Of a DNA stretch of 28,998 bases, positions 24,517 to 28,998 are shown piece by piece. The stretch's first letter is position 1. Each line of letters begins with the position of its first letter. A program made the translations under genes and the position numbers. The notes beneath the pieces were generated by a model. The model saw nothing but the letters and a program-made list of their open reading frames with translations, had not been told where the DNA came from and did no database searches. Source of the DNA: ZC4RG30 sp965652645 (GTDB lineage Bacteria > Pseudomonadota > Gammaproteobacteria > Steroidobacterales > Steroidobacteraceae); the NCBI GenBank assembly GCA_965652645.1, contig CBFGXE010000037.1, positions 1 to 28,998 on the forward strand, written 5' to 3'.

Positions 24517-25458
24517 TCAGGACTCAGGATCGCTGCCCTCGTTGATTCCCTCCGCCAGCGCGGTGGAGAGGTAGCGCTCGCCGGTGTCGGGCAGCATGGC
24601 CAGGATCACCGCGCCGGGCTGCGACTCGCGCGCCACCTTCAGCGCCGCGGCGAAGGTGGCACCGGAGGAGATGCCGCAGAAGATGCCCTCGCGCGTGGCC
24701 AGCTCGCGCGCCGTGCCGATGGCCTCGGCGTCGCCCACCTGCACGATGCGGTCGGCGACCTTCGCGTTGAGCACCTCCGGCACGAAGTCCGGGGTCCAGC
24801 CCTGGATCTTGTGCGGCGTGAAGGGCTTGCCCGACAGCAGCGCGGCATTCTCCGGCTCGGCGGCGATCACCTGGGTCTCCGGGCGCGCCAGCTTGATCAT
24901 CTCGCCGGCGCCGGTGAGCGTGCCGCCCGTGCCCCAGCCGGTCACGAAGGCATCCAGCCGCCTGCCGGCGAAATCCGAGAGGATCTCCGGACCGGTGGTG
25001 CTGCGGTGGTAGGCCGGGTTGGCCCTGTTCTCGAACTGCCGCGCGAGGAACCAGCCGTTCTTCTTCGCCAGCTCCTCGGCCTTACGCACCATGCCCGTGC
25101 CGCGCTCGGCGGCGGGCGTGAGGATCACCTTCGCGCCCAGCATGCGCATGATCTTGCGCCGCTCGATGGAGAAGGTCTCGACCATCACCGCCACGAAGGG
25201 ATATCCCTTGGCGGCGCACACCATCGCCAGCGCGATGCCGGTGTTGCCCGAGGTGGCCTCGACCACGGTCTGGCCGGGTTTCAGCGCGCCGGAACGCTCG
25301 GCGTCCTCGATGATGGCAATCGCCAGGCGATCCTTCACGGAGGCGCCGGGATTGAAGAACTCGCACTTCGCGTAAAGCGTCACGCCGGCCGGGGCCAGGC
25401 GGTTGATCTTCACGATGGGAGTGCGCCCGATGGTGTCCAGGATGCTCTCGTAAATCAT
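24517..25458 (-). CDS. cysK: Cysteine synthase (O-acyl-serine sulfhydrylase)
   Basis: 313 residues from ATG 25458, which has an AAGGCAGG ribosome binding region; a GTG two codons earlier is less likely. Pyridoxal phosphate enzyme of fold type II: cofactor lysine in NPGASVKDRLA, TSGNTGIALAM phosphate/substrate loop, GTGGTLTGAGEMIK phosphate-binding glycines, and SSGATFAAAL near the C-terminus. It makes cysteine from sulphide and an activated serine. Together with the acyltransferase 4 bases downstream it would complete cysteine synthesis; the acyl group may be succinyl rather than acetyl. TTGACC on the minus strand at 25541-25536 could be a -35, but no good -10 follows. Confidence 0.93.
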   Translation of the reverse strand: MIYESILDTIGRTPIVKINRLAPAGVTLYAKCEFFNPGASVKDRLAIAIIEDAERSGALKPGQTVVEATSGNTGIALAMVCAAKGYPFVAVMVETFSIERRKIMRMLGAKVILTPAAERGTGMVRKAEELAKKNGWFLARQFENRANPAYHRSTTGPEILSDFAGRRLDAFVTGWGTGGTLTGAGEMIKLARPETQVIAAEPENAALLSGKPFTPHKIQGWTPDFVPEVLNAKVADRIVQVGDAEAIGTARELATREGIFCGISSGATFAAALKVARESQPGAVILAMLPDTGERYLSTALAEGINEGSDPES

Positions 25459-25562
25459 GCGCACCTGCCTTGCGAGCGGAACCGCGGCTGCGGGAATGGG
25501 AGGGCGACTCTAAGTCCGCAGCCGCCCACGGCATAGGTCAAAACGCGGGAAGTGAATGGTTC

Positions 25563-25577
25563 ATAACTGTTTGTTAT
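25563..25577. promoter_or_regulatory. Candidate CysB box between cysK and cysB
   Basis: A perfect dyad ATAAC-N5-GTTAT, containing the T-N11-A core typical of LysR-family sites (T25564, A25576). It is the only AT-rich segment in the 150-base gap. It overlaps the TATAAT of the cysB promoter, as expected for autorepression, and lies upstream of cysK, as expected for activation. Confidence 0.6.
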
Positions 25578-25580
25578 AAT
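25575..25580 (+). promoter_or_regulatory. -10 box of cysB
   Basis: Perfect TATAAT 28 bases before the cysB ATG. No clear -35 lies 16-18 bp upstream. It overlaps the candidate CysB box by three bases, so binding there would compete with RNA polymerase. Confidence 0.6.
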
Positions 25581-25608
25581 TAATCGGCGTCATGGTAGGG
25601 GCCGCCAT

Positions 25609-26589
25609 ATGAACTTCCATCAACTGCAATACGCGCTGGCCGTGGCCCGCAACGGCCTGTCAGTCACCAATGCCGCGGCCGCGCTGGGCACCTCGCAGCC
25701 GGCCATCAGCCGGGCGCTGAAGGAGCTGGAAAAGGAGCTGGGGTTCGACCTTTTCGTGCGCGAGGGCCGCAGTTTCGCCCGCGTCACGCCCGAGGGCGCC
25801 AAGGTGCTGGAATATGCCTCGCGCGCGCTGGCGGAAATCGAAAGCCTCAGGTCCATCGCCGCCGACCTCAACCAGGATGCGCGCGGCACGCTGGCCATTG
25901 CCACCACGCACACCCAGGCGCGCTATGTGCTGCCGCCGGTGGTGCAGGCCTTCCGCAAGCGTTATCCGGAAGTGGACCTGCACCTGCACCAGGGCACCTC
26001 CGAGCAGATTTCCGAGATGGTGGCCGGCGACCGGGTGCAGCTGGCCATTGCCACCGGCTCCGAGGCGCTGTTCCCCGAGCTGGTGCTGCTGCCGGTGTAC
26101 CGCTGGTACCGGCAGGTGATCGTGCCGAAGCACCATCCGCTGGCCCGCGCCGGCGCGCCCCGGCTCACGCTGGCCACGCTCGAGAAATACCCGCTGGTCA
26201 CCTATGTCTTCAGCTTCAGCGGCCCGTCTTCGCTGGAATCGCTGTTCGCCCGCGAGGGACTGCGGCCGCGCGTGGCGCTGACCGCGCGCGATTCGGATGT
26301 CATCAAGACCTACGTGCGCCTGGGCATGGGCGTGGGCATCGTGGCCAGCGTGGCCTTCGAGCCGGAGGCGGACTCCGACCTGGTGATGATCGACGCCTCG
26401 CACCTGTTCCCCATCCACACCACCTGGGTGGGCTTCCGCCGGGGGACGCTGCTGCGCAATTACGCCTACGACTTCATGCAGCTGTTCGGGCCGCACCTGA
26501 CCCGCCGCCTGATCGACCAGGCCATCGAGGCCAGGGATCCGGAGAGCAAGGCGGTGTTGCTGGGCAAGCTGCAGCTGCCGGTGAAGTGA
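25609..26589 (+). CDS. cysB: CysB-type LysR regulator of sulphur assimilation
   Basis: 326 residues, the normal CysB length. The N-terminal helix-turn-helix starts MNFHQLQYALAVARNGLSVTNAA, reads SQPAISRALKELEKELG and is followed by the effector domain with the CysB-typical ATTHTQARYVLPPV, the sulphate/thiosulphate-binding region SEQISEMVAGDRVQLAIATG and, later, VRLGMGVGIVASVAF. CysB proteins activate sulphate and thiosulphate genes with N-acetylserine or a similar serine ester as inducer. If the neighbouring MetX-like enzyme makes O-succinylserine, the natural inducer here may differ. GGTAGGGG precedes the ATG as ribosome binding region. It is divergent from cysK, sharing a 150-base regulatory gap. 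Confidence 0.93.
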   Translation: MNFHQLQYALAVARNGLSVTNAAAALGTSQPAISRALKELEKELGFDLFVREGRSFARVTPEGAKVLEYASRALAEIESLRSIAADLNQDARGTLAIATTHTQARYVLPPVVQAFRKRYPEVDLHLHQGTSEQISEMVAGDRVQLAIATGSEALFPELVLLPVYRWYRQVIVPKHHPLARAGAPRLTLATLEKYPLVTYVFSFSGPSSLESLFAREGLRPRVALTARDSDVIKTYVRLGMGVGIVASVAFEPEADSDLVMIDASHLFPIHTTWVGFRRGTLLRNYAYDFMQLFGPHLTRRLIDQAIEARDPESKAVLLGKLQLPVK

Positions 26590-26598
26590 CCCGGCGGG

Positions 26599-26614
26599 GT
26601 GCGCAGGAGCGCAC
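26599..26614 (+). other. Hairpin with ribosome-binding AGGA loop before the rluB-like gene
   Basis: Perfect 6-bp stem GTGCGC / GCGCAC with the loop AGGA. The AGGAG that straddles loop and stem is the only purine-rich candidate binding site before the ATG at 26624, although 14 bases away, which is long. It lies 10 bases after the cysB stop. Confidence 0.35.
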
Positions 26615-26623
26615 GGCGTTGTC

Positions 26624-27343
26624 ATGAGCGAGCGCATCCAGAAGCTGCTGGCGGCCGCGGGCCTGGGCTCCCGGCGGGGCATCGAGGGCTGGCTGGCCGC
26701 CGGGCGCCTGAAGGTCAACGGCCAGGTCGCCAGGCTGGGGGATCGCGCCGAACCCACCGATCGTTTCGAGCTGGACGGAAAGCCGCTTGGGGTTTCTGTT
26801 GCGCCTCAGGAACAATCAGCCGATCCAGCCGTCCTTCTGTATCATAAACCCATCGGAGAGGTGACCACGCGCAGCGATCCCCAGGGTCGCCCCACCGTCT
26901 TCGACCGTCTTCCGCCGGCGCCTTCCGGGCGCTGGGTGGTGGTCGGCCGGCTGGATGTGAACACTTCCGGCCTGCTCCTTTTCACCAACGATGGCGCGCT
27001 GGCCAACCGCCTGATGCATCCCTCCGGCGAGGTGGAGCGACGTTACCTGGTGCGGGTTCGCGGCACGCCCGGGCCCGACCTGCCCGGGCGCCTGCAGCGG
27101 GGGCTGGTGCTGGAGGATGGCCCGGCGCATTTCGACCGGGTGGAGCCCGCCGGCCGCTCCGCCGGGCATGCCTGGTACCAGGTGAGCCTCCGGGAGGGAC
27201 GCAACCGCGAGGTGCGGCGGCTGTTCGAGGCAGCCGGCCACGAGGTCAGCCGGCTCAAGCGCCTCTCTTATGGAGAGTGGGAGCTGCCGGCGGACCTGCC
27301 GCCCGGCCACAGCCGCCTGGCGCCCCCCTCAAGAAGCCGGTGA
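26624..27343 (+). CDS. rluB: RluB/RsuA-family 23S rRNA pseudouridine synthase
   Basis: 239 residues. An S4 RNA-binding domain (about 2-50; IQKLLAAAGLGSRRGIEGW and GRLKVNGQVARLGD) precedes the RsuA/RluB catalytic domain: LLYHKPIGEVTT, then VGRLDVNTSGLLLFTNDG with catalytic Asp111, RYLVRVRG, and REGRNREVRRLFEAAGHEVSRLKRL. The arrangement fits RluB, which modifies U2605 of 23S rRNA, but the protein is short for RluB (about 290 residues in E. coli) because it lacks the charged tail; RluE or RsuA-like activity cannot be excluded. It follows cysB by 34 bases on the same strand and may be partly co-transcribed. Confidence 0.85.
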   Translation: MSERIQKLLAAAGLGSRRGIEGWLAAGRLKVNGQVARLGDRAEPTDRFELDGKPLGVSVAPQEQSADPAVLLYHKPIGEVTTRSDPQGRPTVFDRLPPAPSGRWVVVGRLDVNTSGLLLFTNDGALANRLMHPSGEVERRYLVRVRGTPGPDLPGRLQRGLVLEDGPAHFDRVEPAGRSAGHAWYQVSLREGRNREVRRLFEAAGHEVSRLKRLSYGEWELPADLPPGHSRLAPPSRSR

Positions 27344-27360
27344 GTGGCCCGATTCTTGCG

Positions 27361-27389
27361 TTGACACTGTCGCGGCACGAAATCAGAAT
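27361..27389 (+). promoter_or_regulatory. Promoter of the tRNA-tuf operon
   Basis: A perfect -35 TTGACA (27361-27366), a 17-bp spacer and a -10 CAGAAT (27384-27389). A GC-rich CGCGGC follows before the likely start near 27396, as is typical of stable RNA promoters under stringent control. The tRNA-Tyr 5' end is at 27409. Confidence 0.75.
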
Positions 27390-27408
27390 ACGCGGCTCGT
27401 TTTTGCGC

Positions 27409-27494
27409 GGAGGGGTACCCAAGCGGCCAACGGGAGCAGACTGTAAATCTGCCGGCTCACGCCTTCGTAGGTTCGAATCCTACCCCCTCCACCA
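27409..27494 (+). tRNA. tRNA-Tyr(GUA)
   Basis: 86 nt including encoded CCA. Acceptor stem GGAGGGG / CCCCTCC, anticodon GTA at 27443-27445 in loop CTGTAAA, the long variable arm expected of bacterial tyrosine tRNA, and T loop TTCGAAT. First gene of the Tyr-Gly-Thr-tuf order. Leader TTTGCGC (27402-27408) and trailer GCGCAAA (27498-27504) are perfectly complementary. Confidence 0.95.
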
Positions 27495-27546
27495 GAGGCG
27501 CAAAGGCGCGGGAACGACAGGCTTACGCTTGAGGCGGCATGACTTG

Positions 27547-27620
<74 letters not shown>

Positions 27621-27672
27621 TGTCGCAGTGTTGGTTTTTTGGGTGTCCGTCGCTGGTAGTTGATCGTCGTCC

Positions 27673-27748
<76 letters not shown>

Positions 27749-27801
27749 GCGACGAATGGGTTTTCGTGGTCATTACTTAACTGGATTCAGAGGAACTCGC
27801 C

Positions 27802-28992
<1,191 letters not shown>

Positions 28993-28998
28993 GGTTTG

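Noticed and set aside
27635..27640. T6 run after tRNA-Gly as an intrinsic terminator
   Set aside because: No stable hairpin stands directly before it, and tRNA-Thr and tuf lie downstream in the same operon.

Overview
The window is about 29 kb of GC-rich, densely coded chromosome from a gammaproteobacterium. A CreBCD operon, the birA-coaX-SPOR run, the tRNA-tufB operon and above all a metX-like/cysK/cysB cluster point to the Xanthomonadales or a neighbouring order such as Nevskiales or Steroidobacterales. That placement is inference from gene content, not from a search. No phage, insertion sequence or CRISPR array was seen, and no stretch over 300 bases lacks a gene.

Layout. 1-3373 (+): the end of creB, then creC and creD, with a cre-tag-like direct repeat before creD. 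3400-3791 (-): two tiny overlapping membrane-protein genes. They are divergent from a MocR-type regulator (3865-5265, +), and a 47-bp imperfect dyad lies between. 5355-6302 (+): rdgC. 6410-6483 (-): an unusual tRNA-Thr(UGU) with its own TATAAT box and a degenerate copy of its 3' end just downstream. 6517-11288 (-): six genes, namely a secreted EEP-family hydrolase, a PilZ protein, a ctlX-like hydrolase, birA, coaX and a SPOR protein; the ctlX-birA-coaX junctions overlap by 4 bp. 11388-16671 (+): ppc and a glycogen phosphorylase. 16693-18990 (-): a receiver-GAF-degenerate GGDEF-EAL protein. 19269-23355 (+): a YfiR-like periplasmic protein, a CHASE8 hybrid histidine kinase and a receiver-kinase, all overlapping by 4 bp. 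23352-25458 (-): a MetX-family acyltransferase and cysK, divergent from cysB (25609-26589, +). 26624-27343 (+): an RluB-like pseudouridine synthase. 27361 to the end (+): promoter, tRNA-Tyr, tRNA-Gly, tRNA-Thr and tuf (EF-Tu).

The most interesting locus is 16693-23355. In the classical YfiBNR system, periplasmic YfiR restrains a CHASE8-HAMP-GGDEF cyclase (YfiN). Here the CHASE8-HAMP protein ends in a histidine kinase plus receiver. It is followed by a second kinase with an N-terminal receiver and faces a receiver-EAL phosphodiesterase. No protein of the group carries a DNA-binding domain. The set therefore looks like a phosphorelay that could set cyclic-di-GMP breakdown from an envelope signal. 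The second interesting theme is RNA: each of the three tRNAs before tuf has a 7-9 bp leader/trailer complementarity.
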